Shown here in pieces: positions 20,244 through 28,285 of a stretch of 64,000 nt of DNA. Source of the stretch: Thermospira aquatica. GTDB taxonomy: Bacteria; Spirochaetota; Brevinematia; Brevinematales; Thermospiraceae. The stretch spans positions 1,178,001 to 1,242,000 of the forward strand of contig NZ_CP073355.1 in the NCBI RefSeq assembly GCF_023525255.1, read 5' to 3'. The translations under genes were made by a program, and so were the position numbers. The notes below the pieces were generated by a model. That model worked only from the letters and a program-made list of their open reading frames with translations, did no database searches and was not told the origin of the DNA. Position 1 is the first letter of the stretch, and each line of letters starts with the position of its first letter.

Positions 20244-20645
20244 ATGGAGGCTGCACTTCTTTTGTTTCTGATAGGTGTTGCCCTTGGTGGAGTGGGAGGC
20301 TTTTTTCTTGGCTCCGGCAGAACTGTAGAAGTGAGTAACAGTCAGTATACTGAGGTGGTGAATACCTCTATTCAGAATCAGGCGCAGGTGACGATTCTTC
20401 GAGATGATACGGTGCAGAGGGTTCGTTTTGTCATCACCAATCTTTCCTCAAAGAGGGAACTTGAGAATTGTCTCGTCAGTCTTGATCCTTTTCAGATAGC
20501 TAACTGTAAACTTCTCGCGGAAAAGGAGTTGTTTGGGACGAGATATACTCTTGTTTATCCTGAATACACAGAGGGCGTGGTGACAAATACCATTCGTGTT
20601 ATTCTTACCAACACCTCTTCAACAAACCAGATGAAGATAAAATAA
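20244..20645 (+). CDS. Hypothetical membrane-anchored protein
   Basis: 133 residues: one N-terminal membrane segment (LLLFLIGVALGGVGGFFLG) followed by a beta-rich exported domain (about 30-133). AAGGAGG lies just before the ATG. It is downstream of pyrC and ends at a strong terminator. I do not recognise the family. Confidence 0.65.
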   Translation: MEAALLLFLIGVALGGVGGFFLGSGRTVEVSNSQYTEVVNTSIQNQAQVTILRDDTVQRVRFVITNLSSKRELENCLVSLDPFQIANCKLLAEKELFGTRYTLVYPEYTEGVVTNTIRVILTNTSSTNQMKIK

Positions 20646-20649
20646 AAAA

Positions 20650-20678
20650 AGCCCTCTTTCTGAAAAGGAAAGAGGGCT
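20650..20678. terminator. Bidirectional intrinsic terminator
   Basis: Stem AGCCCTCTTT / AAAGAGGGCT with a 9-base loop, preceded by an A tract; it serves the 20244-20645 gene and the convergent groES. Confidence 0.8.
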
Positions 20679-20703
20679 TATCTGTTAGAGATACTCCACC
20701 TAT

Positions 20704-20967
20704 TTATTCGATGATGGCGAGAATATCGTCAGCTGAAAGAACAAGATGCTCCACATCATCGATCTTGATCTGGGTGCCGGCGTACTTGTCGTAGAGAACC
20801 TGGTCCCCAACCTTCACCTTAATGGATTCATCGGTTCCTACAGCCACGACAACACCTGTCTGTGTCTTTTCTTGAGCGGTCTGAGGGATGTAGATACCGC
20901 CTTTGGTTTTTTCCTCTGTTTCCTTAACCTTAACGAGAACACGATTTCCAAGGGGCTTTACAACCAT
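20704..20967 (-). CDS. groES: Co-chaperonin GroES
   Basis: 87 residues from ATG 20967, preceded by GGAGG; a longer frame to 21006 lacks a ribosome site. Family segments are [24 protein letters not shown] (mobile loop region), [23 protein letters not shown] and [10 protein letters not shown] at the end. It caps GroEL during protein folding. No groEL gene is adjacent, which is less usual, and no CIRCE operator is visible upstream. Confidence 0.96.
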   Translation of the reverse strand: MVVKPLGNRVLVKVKETEEKTKGGIYIPQTAQEKTQTGVVVAVGTDESIKVKVGDQVLYDKYAGTQIKIDDVEHLVLSADDILAIIE

Positions 20968-20995
20968 AGTTTTCCTCCGTTGTTTTTTTACTATA

Positions 20996-21025
20996 AATAT
21001 ACTCATAACCCCTGAATATCGTCAA
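20996..21025 (-). promoter_or_regulatory. Sigma70-type promoter for groES
   Basis: On the minus strand TTGACG (21020-21025), 18-bp spacer, TATATT (20996-21001), between radC and groES. Confidence 0.55.
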
Positions 21026-21028
21026 GTG

Positions 21029-21733
21029 TTAAAGATGACCTTCGATAGCAAAACTGTAATAGTCTGAGGGGTTCTTGCCGATGATGATGTGATCGATAAC
21101 GCGAGCTCCCACCATTTCGCAGGCTGAGGCAAGCCTTTTGGTGAGGTTTTGGTCATCTTGAGAGGGAGTACACTCTCCTGAGGGATGATTGTGAACGAGG
21201 ATTACCCCACTGGCCTGGTGGAGGCAGATCTGGCGAACCACTTCTCTTGGATCAACCACGGTGGCATAGGCACTCCCACGGCTTATTTCCAGGTGGTGCA
21301 GGGGTTTATTGCGGATATCGAGCAAGATGATCGAAAACACCTCCTGTCTGGCATCCCTGAGGACGGGGCCGTAGTATTGCTGAACGTAGTTGATAGCCTC
21401 CTGAGCAGAGGAGATTTTTGGGGGCTTTTTTACCTCCTCTCGCATGAGGCGTTTTCCCAGCTCAAGACAGGCTTTGATTTCGATAGCCTTTGCCTGCCCT
21501 ATCCCATGGATACGGCAGAGGTCACCAAGCGAGGCGCTATCCAGTCCTCGTAGGTGAGAAAACTTTTCGAGGAGTTCACTTGCTATCTCCAGCGCACTCT
21601 TGCCTTCGCTTCCTGTCCTGATGAGGATGGCGAGGAGTTCAGTGGTAGAGAGTGCTTCTGGTCCGCGCTGGAGAAGCTTCTCTCGGGGTCTATCTTCCTC
21701 ACGCCAGGTTTTAATAGGTTTGTGTGTTTTCAT
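21029..21733 (-). CDS. radC: RadC family JAB-domain protein
   Basis: 234 residues. An N-terminal helix-hairpin-helix region (LGDLCRIHGIGQAKAIEIKA) is followed by the JAMM/MPN domain: EVFSIILLD, then VHNHPSGECTPSQDD, whose HxH...S...D residues bind zinc. RadC-type proteins are metal-dependent peptidase-fold proteins; the old DNA-repair role was not upheld. AAGGAGG precedes the ATG. It lies upstream of groES on the same strand. Confidence 0.93.
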   Translation of the reverse strand: MKTHKPIKTWREEDRPREKLLQRGPEALSTTELLAILIRTGSEGKSALEIASELLEKFSHLRGLDSASLGDLCRIHGIGQAKAIEIKACLELGKRLMREEVKKPPKISSAQEAINYVQQYYGPVLRDARQEVFSIILLDIRNKPLHHLEISRGSAYATVVDPREVVRQICLHQASGVILVHNHPSGECTPSQDDQNLTKRLASACEMVGARVIDHIIIGKNPSDYYSFAIEGHL

Positions 21734-21941
21734 ACAAGCCTCCTTGAAAGATCTTATTTTTTCTCTAATATATATCGAATTTTTTTTGTTATATTTGTTA
21801 TATAAAAGTTTTTATTTTATAATAATAAAGCAGCATTTTGCGAAGCAAGTTTTTTCTCATAAAAGACTTAGGATTTTTTTTTGTATTGGTGAAAAATCTG
21901 GAAAAATTTTGGAAACATCTCTATGTAAGAGTATGGTTAGA

Positions 21942-22049
21942 ATGAAGGGAAAGATAGCTATAACCCTGTTACCGTTCTCAAAGAGGGATAAGCAGGGAAA
22001 AAGGTTCGATGTCATGCTGCAACAGGGTAAGAGCTTTTCGCGCGAATGA
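21942..22049 (+). CDS. Possible small protein overlapping a 19-bp-repeat hairpin
   Basis: A 35-codon frame from ATG 21942 reads MKGKIAIT near its start and MLQQGKSF near its end; these two parts are the two arms of the hairpin repeat at 21957-22035. A frame at 40629-40763 has the same pattern. The ribosome site here is weak. It may be a real small gene or a by-product of the repeat; the coding call is uncertain. Confidence 0.2.
   Translation: MKGKIAITLLPFSKRDKQGKRFDVMLQQGKSFSRE
21957..22035. repeat. Inverted pair of the 19-bp dispersed repeat (hairpin)
   Basis: GCTATAACCCTGTTACCGT at 21957-21975 faces CTGCAACAGGGTAAGAGC at 22018-22035, with about 42 bases between. Both arms carry the CCCTG form, so the stem is kept; the fourth base gives an A-G mismatch, as in the other pairs. 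The rest of the 450-bp space 21734-22184 holds AT-rich DNA and the lemA promoter. Confidence 0.75.
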
Positions 22050-22125
22050 TCCTTGAACATTTTATATCATTAATGGTTTTTAGCGTATTTTTATGGTCTT
22101 TTTTATTGGAAAAAAAGAATAAAAA

Positions 22126-22154
22126 TTGACAAAAATTGTTCTATTCTTTATACT
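22126..22154 (+). promoter_or_regulatory. Strong sigma70-type promoter for lemA
   Basis: Perfect TTGACA (22126-22131), 17-bp spacer, TATACT (22149-22154); AAGGAGG precedes the ATG at 22185. Confidence 0.85.
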
Positions 22155-22184
22155 TAAGGCAGAAGTAATGAAGGAGGAAATACC

Positions 22185-22736
22185 ATGATAATAGGTTGGG
22201 TGGTCCTGGGTTTGGTTATTCTTTCAGTGGGGTATGGTATATTTGTCTACAATCGCCTGGTTGGGCTACGAAATCAGGTGGATGAAGCCTGGTCCGGTAT
22301 TGATGTGCAACTCAAGCGGCGCTATGACCTTATCCCCAATCTTGTGGAAACCGTGAAAGGCTATGCGAAACACGAGCAGCAAACCCTTGAAAAGGTTATC
22401 CAGGCAAGAAATATGGCTATGCAGGCAACAGGTATTGAGGATAAGATAGCGGCGGAAAACCAGCTTGCCAGTACGCTGAAAACGCTTTTTGCTTTGAGTG
22501 AAAATTATCCGGACCTCAAAGCCAATACCAATTTTCTCGATCTTCAGAAAAACCTCGCCGACATAGAGGAGCAGATTTCTCTTGCTCGTCGTTACTATAA
22601 TGCTGTAACGAGGGATTTTAATATTCTCTGTGAGACTTTTCCCTCTGTGATTATTGCCAATATGACAGGTTTTCGGAAACGGCCGTTCTTTGAGGCTGCT
22701 GAGGGTGAACGGCAGAATGTGAAGGTACAGTTTTAG
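22185..22736 (+). CDS. lemA: LemA family protein
   Basis: 183 residues. One N-terminal membrane segment (VVLGLVILSVGYGIFVYN) is followed by the LemA core: RLVGLRNQVDEAWSGIDVQLKRRYDLIPNLVETVK is the family hallmark (quoted in parts), then ISLARRYYNAVTRDFN and the F-P-x-x-I-I-A segment. LemA proteins are helical, membrane-anchored and of unknown function. Here it sits with a DUF2207 gene 69 bp downstream, a combination found in many bacteria, so the two may work together. Confidence 0.93.
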   Translation: MIIGWVVLGLVILSVGYGIFVYNRLVGLRNQVDEAWSGIDVQLKRRYDLIPNLVETVKGYAKHEQQTLEKVIQARNMAMQATGIEDKIAAENQLASTLKTLFALSENYPDLKANTNFLDLQKNLADIEEQISLARRYYNAVTRDFNILCETFPSVIIANMTGFRKRPFFEAAEGERQNVKVQF

Positions 22737-22805
22737 GGTGTTTCTCTTTTTTCCTTCAGGGAAGATAAAGCCGGGAAGAATGTTTCCAGGCGAAAGGGGA
22801 AAGCG

Positions 22806-24485
22806 ATGAACAAGCGAGCAATCGTTTTTTGTTTTATTTTTTTTGTATTTTCGTGGGTGTGGGGAGAGTTTTTTGAGATCAGTAACTACATGGTGAGGGC
22901 ACATATTCTCTCTAACGGGATGATGGATATGACGGAAGAGATTACCGTCTTGTTTTATCAACCGAGGCATGGGATATACCGAACTATTCCCACCAGGATC
23001 CAGTTTGAAAACTTTGCCCGTCGTTTTGGGATACGGGATATTCGTGTGGAGAATTTCTCCTATGATACCTCGTGGGAGAGTGGACTTCTTACTATCAAGA
23101 TTGGTTCGGCTTCGCGGTATGTGGAGGGACTCCAGGTGTATACCATCCATTACACGGTGGTAAACCCTATCCTTGCGTTTACCAATGAGGGTGAATCTTT
23201 TCAGAGCTTGTACTGGAATCTCATTGGTACGGACTGGGATGTGCCTATACGAAATGCTACCTTTGAAGTGAAAATAGATAGGCCCTGGGAGAAAGCCGAG
23301 TTTGTCGTTTATGCTGGTGCGTATGGGGGGACCAATACCTCGCGTGTTTTCTCGAGCTATGATACTTCCTCGCAAACCATTAGCGGGAAGCTTCGAGGAG
23401 AGCTTGCTCCAAAAGAGGGGATAACCATCCTTGCTTTTTTTCCGGATGGATTTTGGCCTATCAATGATGGGAGAAATTTTTTTGAAAGGTATGTGGATGT
23501 GCTCTCGTTTGGTTTTCTCATCGTGTATACGATTGTTCTTTTCTTTCTCTGGAGAAAGTTCGGGAAGGATAAACCCTTTGTAAAAATGGTGCATTTTTAT
23601 CCGCCCTCTGAACTTACCCCCGCTGAAGCAGGGATGCTCATTGATGACAAAATAGACCAGAGGGATGTGGTGGCCACGTTTTTTGATTGGGCATGGCGGG
23701 GGCATATCGTTATCGAGGAAAAAAAGAAAACCTTCTCCAGGGATTTTGTTTTCCATAAGAAAAAACCTCTGGAAAATCCTCATCCTCATGAGGCTGTTTT
23801 GTGGCTGGGACTGTTTTCTGATAGAAGAGAAGCTGCTCTTCCTGGTGAGGTGCTGGAAAAAGAGAGTGTTGCGCTCTCTGATCTTCAAGATGTTTTTTAT
23901 ACCTCGTTTGAGCGTGCGAAGGGAGAGATTGACGAAAGTGTGAAGGATAAACAGCTTTATAAGCCCTACTCTCGAGAGCTAAGTTTTCTCTGTGTTTTTC
24001 TTGGGTTTGGATTTTTTATTGGAGGGGTGGCGCTTTCAGCGATGACTGAGGTAGCACCTCCTTTTGTGGTTGGGGCACTTGCTGCTGTCGTGTCGTTTTT
24101 CTTTGCGTCTATCATGCCTGCTCGTACTCCTGAGGGGCAAAAATACTATGAACAACTGGTAGGTTTTCGGGAGTTTATTAAACGTGCGGAGTGGCCAAGG
24201 TTAGAACGAATTCTCAAGGATGATCCCCTCTACTTTGATAAGACCTTGCCGTATGCGATTGTTTTTGGCCTGGAGAAGAAGTGGATCCAGAAGTTTGCTC
24301 CCATTCTTACAACCCCGCCCTCCTGGTATGTTGGGGGAGGACGTTTTTCGGCGGTATACCTCTCCGACGTTATCCACTCCTCTATCTCTCAGATGGGGAC
24401 AGTGATGTCGTCGTCTCCTTCAAGGAGTGGAGGTGGCGGATTTTCAGGTGGCGGTGGCGGTGGAGGAGGTGGCGGAAGCTGGTAG
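22806..24485 (+). CDS. DUF2207 family membrane protein with Gly-rich tail
   Basis: 559 residues. Signal peptide, then the DUF2207 extracytoplasmic domain (ILSNGMMDMTEEITVLF, RHGIYRTIP), a membrane segment near 235-255, a cytoplasmic part and a membrane hairpin near 395-440. It ends in a low-complexity tail of SGGGGFS-type with about ten consecutive glycines and SW, typical of this family. Function unknown; it pairs with LemA. AAAGGGGAAA precedes the ATG. Confidence 0.88.
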   Translation: MNKRAIVFCFIFFVFSWVWGEFFEISNYMVRAHILSNGMMDMTEEITVLFYQPRHGIYRTIPTRIQFENFARRFGIRDIRVENFSYDTSWESGLLTIKIGSASRYVEGLQVYTIHYTVVNPILAFTNEGESFQSLYWNLIGTDWDVPIRNATFEVKIDRPWEKAEFVVYAGAYGGTNTSRVFSSYDTSSQTISGKLRGELAPKEGITILAFFPDGFWPINDGRNFFERYVDVLSFGFLIVYTIVLFFLWRKFGKDKPFVKMVHFYPPSELTPAEAGMLIDDKIDQRDVVATFFDWAWRGHIVIEEKKKTFSRDFVFHKKKPLENPHPHEAVLWLGLFSDRREAALPGEVLEKESVALSDLQDVFYTSFERAKGEIDESVKDKQLYKPYSRELSFLCVFLGFGFFIGGVALSAMTEVAPPFVVGALAAVVSFFFASIMPARTPEGQKYYEQLVGFREFIKRAEWPRLERILKDDPLYFDKTLPYAIVFGLEKKWIQKFAPILTTPPSWYVGGGRFSAVYLSDVIHSSISQMGTVMSSSPSRSGGGGFSGGGGGGGGGGSW

Positions 24486-24487
24486 GG

Positions 24488-24690
24488 GGCGCCTTGTCGC
24501 AGTGAGCGCGAAAAATTCCCCCGCCTTCCTTTATTGCAGGGGAAGAGGTTTCCGCCTGGCAAGGAAAGAAACGTCTCGAGACGAGGGGGTGGCGGTTGCT
24601 TCGATACGCTCCGCTACTCAGTGACCAGGCTTCGATACGCTTCGGTAGTCGCGAGAGAAAAACCTTTGGCTCTTCTCTTATCACAGTGAC
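24488..24690. repeat. Composite dispersed repeat, copy 1
   Basis: Starts two bases after the DUF2207 stop with the tail of a 19-bp unit (CTTGTCGCAGTG), then GCGAAAAATTCCCC, a degenerate 19-bp unit, AAGGAAAGAAACGTCTCGAGAC, GAGGGGG, two CTTCGATACGCT units and CTACTCAGTGACC, and closes with a 19-bp unit at 24668-24686. The copy at 45404-45635 has the same blocks in the same order. The CTTCGATACGCTCC/CTACTCAGTGAC blocks resemble intergenic repeats I recall from unrelated genomes. Confidence 0.75.
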
Positions 24691-24787
24691 TTCCCTGAGA
24701 GAAGCTCACTGAAACAAGGTAATAGCACGCTCTTTCCTACTGCAACAGGGTAAGAGCTTTCTCCCCAACTGCAACAAGGGAAGAGCA
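24668..24787. repeat. Cluster of four 19-bp dispersed repeats
   Basis: Units at 24668-24686 (plus), 24708-24726, 24739-24757 and 24769-24787 (all minus), matching GCTMTTACCYTRTYRCAGT or its complement with one to three changes. The second to fourth are close together, the first and second face each other. Confidence 0.85.
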
Positions 24788-24844
24788 TGTCACGTCTTTT
24801 TACGAGAAAAACCACCCCCTGGAAAAAGGGAGAGGCGCTTCTCT

Positions 24845-25129
24845 TTATTTGGAGACCATCACCCTTTTGTAGACCATCACGGTGGCGTTGGAGCCATGTG
24901 CCTCATCCACATAAGCCACATAAGGGGTACCGTTGTAGACATAGAGAGAGATATAGGAGGCCTCTCCCGTTGAAAATCCCGGGTTTCCGACGGGTTGCCA
25001 GCCTTTTGACCATTTTGGGAAAAAAAGATCGATGAATTCATCAAGGGTCATGGTAGGAATGAGAGATCATCCATAAAAACCACTCATTATGAGAATAACT
25101 ATGCCAAAAATGAGATTTTTTCTTTTCAT
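24845..25129 (-). pseudogene. Remnant of a secreted beta-propeller-type surface protein, in-frame stop
   Basis: From ATG 25129 the minus strand encodes a good signal peptide (MKRKNLIFGIVILIMSGFYG) but codon 21 is TGA (25069-25067). The same frame then goes on as SLIPTMTLDEF and a segment VGNPGFSTGEASYISL, YNGTPYVAYVDE, ATVMVYK, which is the repeat of secreted propeller-like proteins, ending at 24845. Only about one repeat is present. One base change would restore the signal peptide. The space from here to 25343 is AT-rich and holds nothing else I can name. Confidence 0.6.
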
Positions 25130-25342
25130 ATATTTCCCCCGAAGTAATAATATTTGTAAAAATTATACGCCTTTTGAAGATTTTTGTCAAAAAATGAATG
25201 AAGAAGCAATATTTTTTAAAACCTGATTTCACGAAAAAAAAGTATCAAAAAGTTTGGAAAATATCACTAATTTTTTTAGTTTTTTCCCAAAAGATAAGCG
25301 GTAAATAATGAAAAATAAAACAAAAAAAATTTTTTAAAATAC

Positions 25343-25371
25343 TTGACTTTTCGAAGGAAAGTTTGTATACT
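25343..25371 (+). promoter_or_regulatory. Sigma70-type promoter for htrA
   Basis: TTGACT (25343-25348), 17-bp spacer, TATACT (25366-25371); GGAGGA precedes the ATG at 25416. Confidence 0.8.
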
Positions 25372-25415
25372 ATAGGTGTATTAGTTAAATAGAACACTAA
25401 AACGGAGGAACAGCT

Positions 25416-26888
25416 ATGAAACACAAACACGCATCGTTTTCCTGGCGATGGCCATGGGTATTGTCAGCTCTGGTGATTGTCTTTGCCCTGGGGCTTTCTT
25501 GCAGTCATCTTTTTTCCCAGAGCATAAGCTACCAGAACAAAAATGACCTTGTGGAGAAGACCCCCAATCTTAGTAGTGTCCTTGCCCTTCAGGAGGTTTT
25601 ACGAAACATTGCTCAGAGTGTTATGCCAGCGGTGGTAAGTATCACGGTAGAGGGAGAAGAGGTTATTCCCAATCCTTATGCGGACTTTTTTGATGATCCC
25701 TTTTTGAGACGATTCTTTGGTTTTGATGAGATGCCAAAAGAGTATCGGAGAAAACTCCAGGGAGCAGGCTCTGGGTTCATTGTAAGCAAGGACGGCTACA
25801 TCTTTAGCAACTACCATGTGGTAAAAGGGGCAAACAAGATTGTGGTTATTCTTTCAGACAATCGTCAATTTCAGGCAAAGGTTGTAGGCTACGATGAAGA
25901 GCTTGATTTTGCTATTTTGAAAATCAACGCCAACAACCTCCCTGTCGTGGCAATAGGAGATTCTGATACGGTACAGGTAGGCGATTTTGCCATTGCTATT
26001 GGCAATCCCTTTGGGCTTTCGGGAACATATACCCTCGGCGTAGTGAGTGCCCTGGGAAGACAGGGTATGACGGGCTTCCAGCGTTTTATCCAGACAGATA
26101 CAGCGGTGAACCCTGGTAACTCAGGGGGCCCTCTTATCAATATTCGTGGGCAGGTTATTGGTATCAATACAGCGATTCGATCTCAAACGGGGGCATATGA
26201 AGGGATTAGTTTTGCCATTCCTATCAATACAGCCCTTGCTTCAGCAGATCAGATTCTTACCAAAGGGCGTGTAGAACGGGGATACATGGGAGTGGTTCTC
26301 GGAGAGATAGATGAAACTACCCGTAAACTGTTGAAAATAGACGGGGGAGTTCTCATTGCTCGCGTGGAGAAAAACTCTGCTGCAGAAAAAGCTGGATTAA
26401 AGGCTCGAGATATTATCCTCAAGGTGAATGGAAAATCCGTTTCTAAACCCGAAGATGTTCAAATTATGATTGGAAGTCAAAAGCCTGGTGCTACGGTAAC
26501 GCTCGAGATCCTGAGAGAAAACAAAAAACAGAATATTCAGGTAACCCTCGATAAACGTCCCACGACATCATCGGCGCAGAAAGAACCTTCTCAAGAGCAG
26601 CCTGGTCTGGCAACCGTAGAATTTCTGGGAGGTATTTTTGCAGAGGCTAACAAGAGTCAACTTGATGCCAATGGAGCGGAGTATGGTGTTATCCTTCAGG
26701 ATGTCAAAGAGGACAGTGTGCTTACCCAGATCATGCGTCCCGGGGATATTGTGATGGCTATCAATAACCAGCCCATCAAAAATATTTCAGATTTCAGGGA
26801 TTTTGTCAAACGATATGGAAACGAACGATCCTACCTTTTTGTGATAGCTTCACGTGGTTATGTGTACTATCGGGGCATAGAACGATAA
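25416..26888 (+). CDS. htrA: Periplasmic serine protease, DegP/HtrA family
   Basis: 490 residues. A signal or anchor segment (WVLSALVIVFALGLSCSHLF) precedes the trypsin-like domain with GAGSGFIVSKDGYIFSNYHVV-type motif; the catalytic residues are His134 (NYHVV), Asp164 (LDFAIL) and Ser236 (NPGNSGGPL). Two PDZ domains follow (about 285-380 and 400-490; GYMGVVLGEID starts the first, DVKEDSVLTQIMRPGDIV lies in the second). It degrades or refolds damaged envelope proteins. It is single, with its own promoter and a terminator shared with the convergent lipoprotein gene. Confidence 0.96.
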   Translation: MKHKHASFSWRWPWVLSALVIVFALGLSCSHLFSQSISYQNKNDLVEKTPNLSSVLALQEVLRNIAQSVMPAVVSITVEGEEVIPNPYADFFDDPFLRRFFGFDEMPKEYRRKLQGAGSGFIVSKDGYIFSNYHVVKGANKIVVILSDNRQFQAKVVGYDEELDFAILKINANNLPVVAIGDSDTVQVGDFAIAIGNPFGLSGTYTLGVVSALGRQGMTGFQRFIQTDTAVNPGNSGGPLINIRGQVIGINTAIRSQTGAYEGISFAIPINTALASADQILTKGRVERGYMGVVLGEIDETTRKLLKIDGGVLIARVEKNSAAEKAGLKARDIILKVNGKSVSKPEDVQIMIGSQKPGATVTLEILRENKKQNIQVTLDKRPTTSSAQKEPSQEQPGLATVEFLGGIFAEANKSQLDANGAEYGVILQDVKEDSVLTQIMRPGDIVMAINNQPIKNISDFRDFVKRYGNERSYLFVIASRGYVYYRGIER

Positions 26889-26987
26889 CCCCCTTTTTCT
26901 ATAAAACCTCCTTACATGCCTTCCGGGATGCTCCCGGGGGCATGCCCTCCTTTCCCTGGTTCACCTCCGCCAGGGGTATAAAAAAAG

Positions 26988-27019
26988 ATAACAGGCTGTC
27001 TTGTAAGGCAGCCTGTTAT
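26988..27019. terminator. Bidirectional intrinsic terminator
   Basis: Stem ATAACAGGCTG / CAGCCTGTTAT with a 10-base loop, between htrA and the convergent lipoprotein gene. Confidence 0.8.
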
Positions 27020-27041
27020 TTATTGTGTCTCTTTTTCAATT

Positions 27042-27476
27042 CTAGAGATTTTGAGAATTTTCGTAGGCTTCTTTATACTGAGGATTTTTTTCGAGAAAAT
27101 CCTGAATCTTCTGGTAATGGTCAAAGCTATACTGATTATAGAGGTCTTCACTTAAACCAAGGCTCTGAAAAAATTCCTCTCTCTTGTTTTGAAGATAGAG
27201 ATAAGCCTCTTCATCAGACACATCCTCGTTGGTATTGGTTTGCTCAGCAAGCCACTTTTTTTGTTCATAATTTAACAGGATAGTGATCTCCCAGAAGACC
27301 TGAGGAGAATTTAAGATGACCTTGTCACCCGGCCGAATTTTGATGAAATCGGGGATCTCTTGAACAGTTTCTTGCTTTGAAGAAACTTCCTCTGACTCTT
27401 TTGCTGAAGATTTCTTGGGAGAACAACCTACAAAAACAACAGCCAGGAGTGTCACAAAAAACACATACTTTTTCAT
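27042..27476 (-). CDS. Hypothetical lipoprotein
   Basis: 144 residues. Signal peptide with lipobox VFVGC (Cys18), followed by a low-complexity Ser/Glu/Lys linker and a compact domain with Asp/Glu and Gln-rich helices (DEEAYLYLQNKREEFF). Probably membrane-anchored in the envelope. AGGAGGG precedes the ATG. No family recognised. Confidence 0.75.
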   Translation of the reverse strand: MKKYVFFVTLLAVVFVGCSPKKSSAKESEEVSSKQETVQEIPDFIKIRPGDKVILNSPQVFWEITILLNYEQKKWLAEQTNTNEDVSDEEAYLYLQNKREEFFQSLGLSEDLYNQYSFDHYQKIQDFLEKNPQYKEAYENSQNL

Positions 27477-27497
27477 AGAACCCTCCTTTATATTTTA

Positions 27498-27526
27498 AGT
27501 ATAGCGAAAATGGGAGAAAAATGCAA
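27498..27526 (-). promoter_or_regulatory. Sigma70-type promoter for the lipoprotein gene
   Basis: On the minus strand TTGCAT (27521-27526), 17-bp spacer, TATACT (27498-27503). Confidence 0.65.
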
Positions 27527-27735
27527 GTTTTTATTTACCTTTTAATAGCAAATGGTTTAGCAAGCATGGGATATTTTCATGCCCAAAAGACAAAGAAGTA
27601 TGTATAACTTTTTTGCAATGGCAGGGTATTTTTGATGAAAAATAACCAGACTCTTTGTTGGTAGGAGGCTTTTTCTCGTTTTTATTGAAAAAGAGTCCCT
27701 TTTTCACTTGATTTTTTTTTCAAAAATGGTTACAT

Positions 27736-27741
27736 TATAAT
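27736..27741 (+). promoter_or_regulatory. -10 element for the 27791 operon
   Basis: Perfect TATAAT, but the nearest TTGATT (27708-27713) is 22 bp away, so the -35 is poor. The space 27527-27735 shows no gene. Confidence 0.4.
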
Positions 27742-27790
27742 ACAAAGAAAAATAAGCAGAGAATGTAACCGTGAATTCAGAGGAGGGAAG

Positions 27791-28285
27791 ATGGTACAAA
27801 AGATATCGCGATCTACGTATGTGCCCATGCATTTTGAAAAAGTTATCGTAGATCCCCATCTCAATCGTTATACTCTCAGGCTTGTGTCTCAAGAAAAGGA
27901 TAACAAAAGTGTGCTTCATATCCCTATTCAGGGGATGGCAGAGGAGATAATGGGGGCTCCTTTTCTACTCACCGATCCTTTATTGAGACGGATTTTTCGA
28001 GCTCTTCGTATACGGATAAAACATATTGAACTTTTTCAGGATGAGGGTGTCTGGAAGGGGAAGATTCTGCTTTCGTGGTGGTTGTGGCGGAAGTATATAG
28101 AAGTCCGTCCTTTAGATGTTGTACGTTTCTCTCTTGAGTTTCACAAACCTATTGAAGTTCCCCATGATATGATTCGGCCCTTAGCAGATGGTATGGCAAC
28201 CCCAGAAAAAGAAGAGGCACATAAGAAACTTTTTCTCTTCCGGCAATCGAGACGGGGGGTTATCTCTCATGAGGAGATTATGTGA
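27791..28285 (+). CDS. Bifunctional-nuclease (DUF151/BFN) domain protein
   Basis: 164 residues. The central part matches the BFN/DUF151 pattern: a LHIPIQGMAEEI strand-helix, PLLRRIFRALRIRIKHIEL, a WKGKILLSW strand, then EVRPLDVVRFSLEFHKPIEVP, which replaces the usual RPSDAIxLAxxxxxPI. Family members were reported to have DNase and RNase activity in plants; bacterial roles are unclear. GAGGAGGG precedes the ATG. The stop overlaps the GTG start of the next gene. Confidence 0.72.
   Translation: MVQKISRSTYVPMHFEKVIVDPHLNRYTLRLVSQEKDNKSVLHIPIQGMAEEIMGAPFLLTDPLLRRIFRALRIRIKHIELFQDEGVWKGKILLSWWLWRKYIEVRPLDVVRFSLEFHKPIEVPHDMIRPLADGMATPEKEEAHKKLFLFRQSRRGVISHEEIM

Noticed and set aside
22266-23888. 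540-residue minus-strand open frame
   Set aside because: Shadow of lemA and the DUF2207 gene; no ribosome site, no recognisable domain.
25067-25069. TGA as selenocysteine or recoded Trp codon
   Set aside because: No SECIS-like hairpin was recognised, and normal stops of other genes include TGA; a nonsense change in a remnant is simpler.
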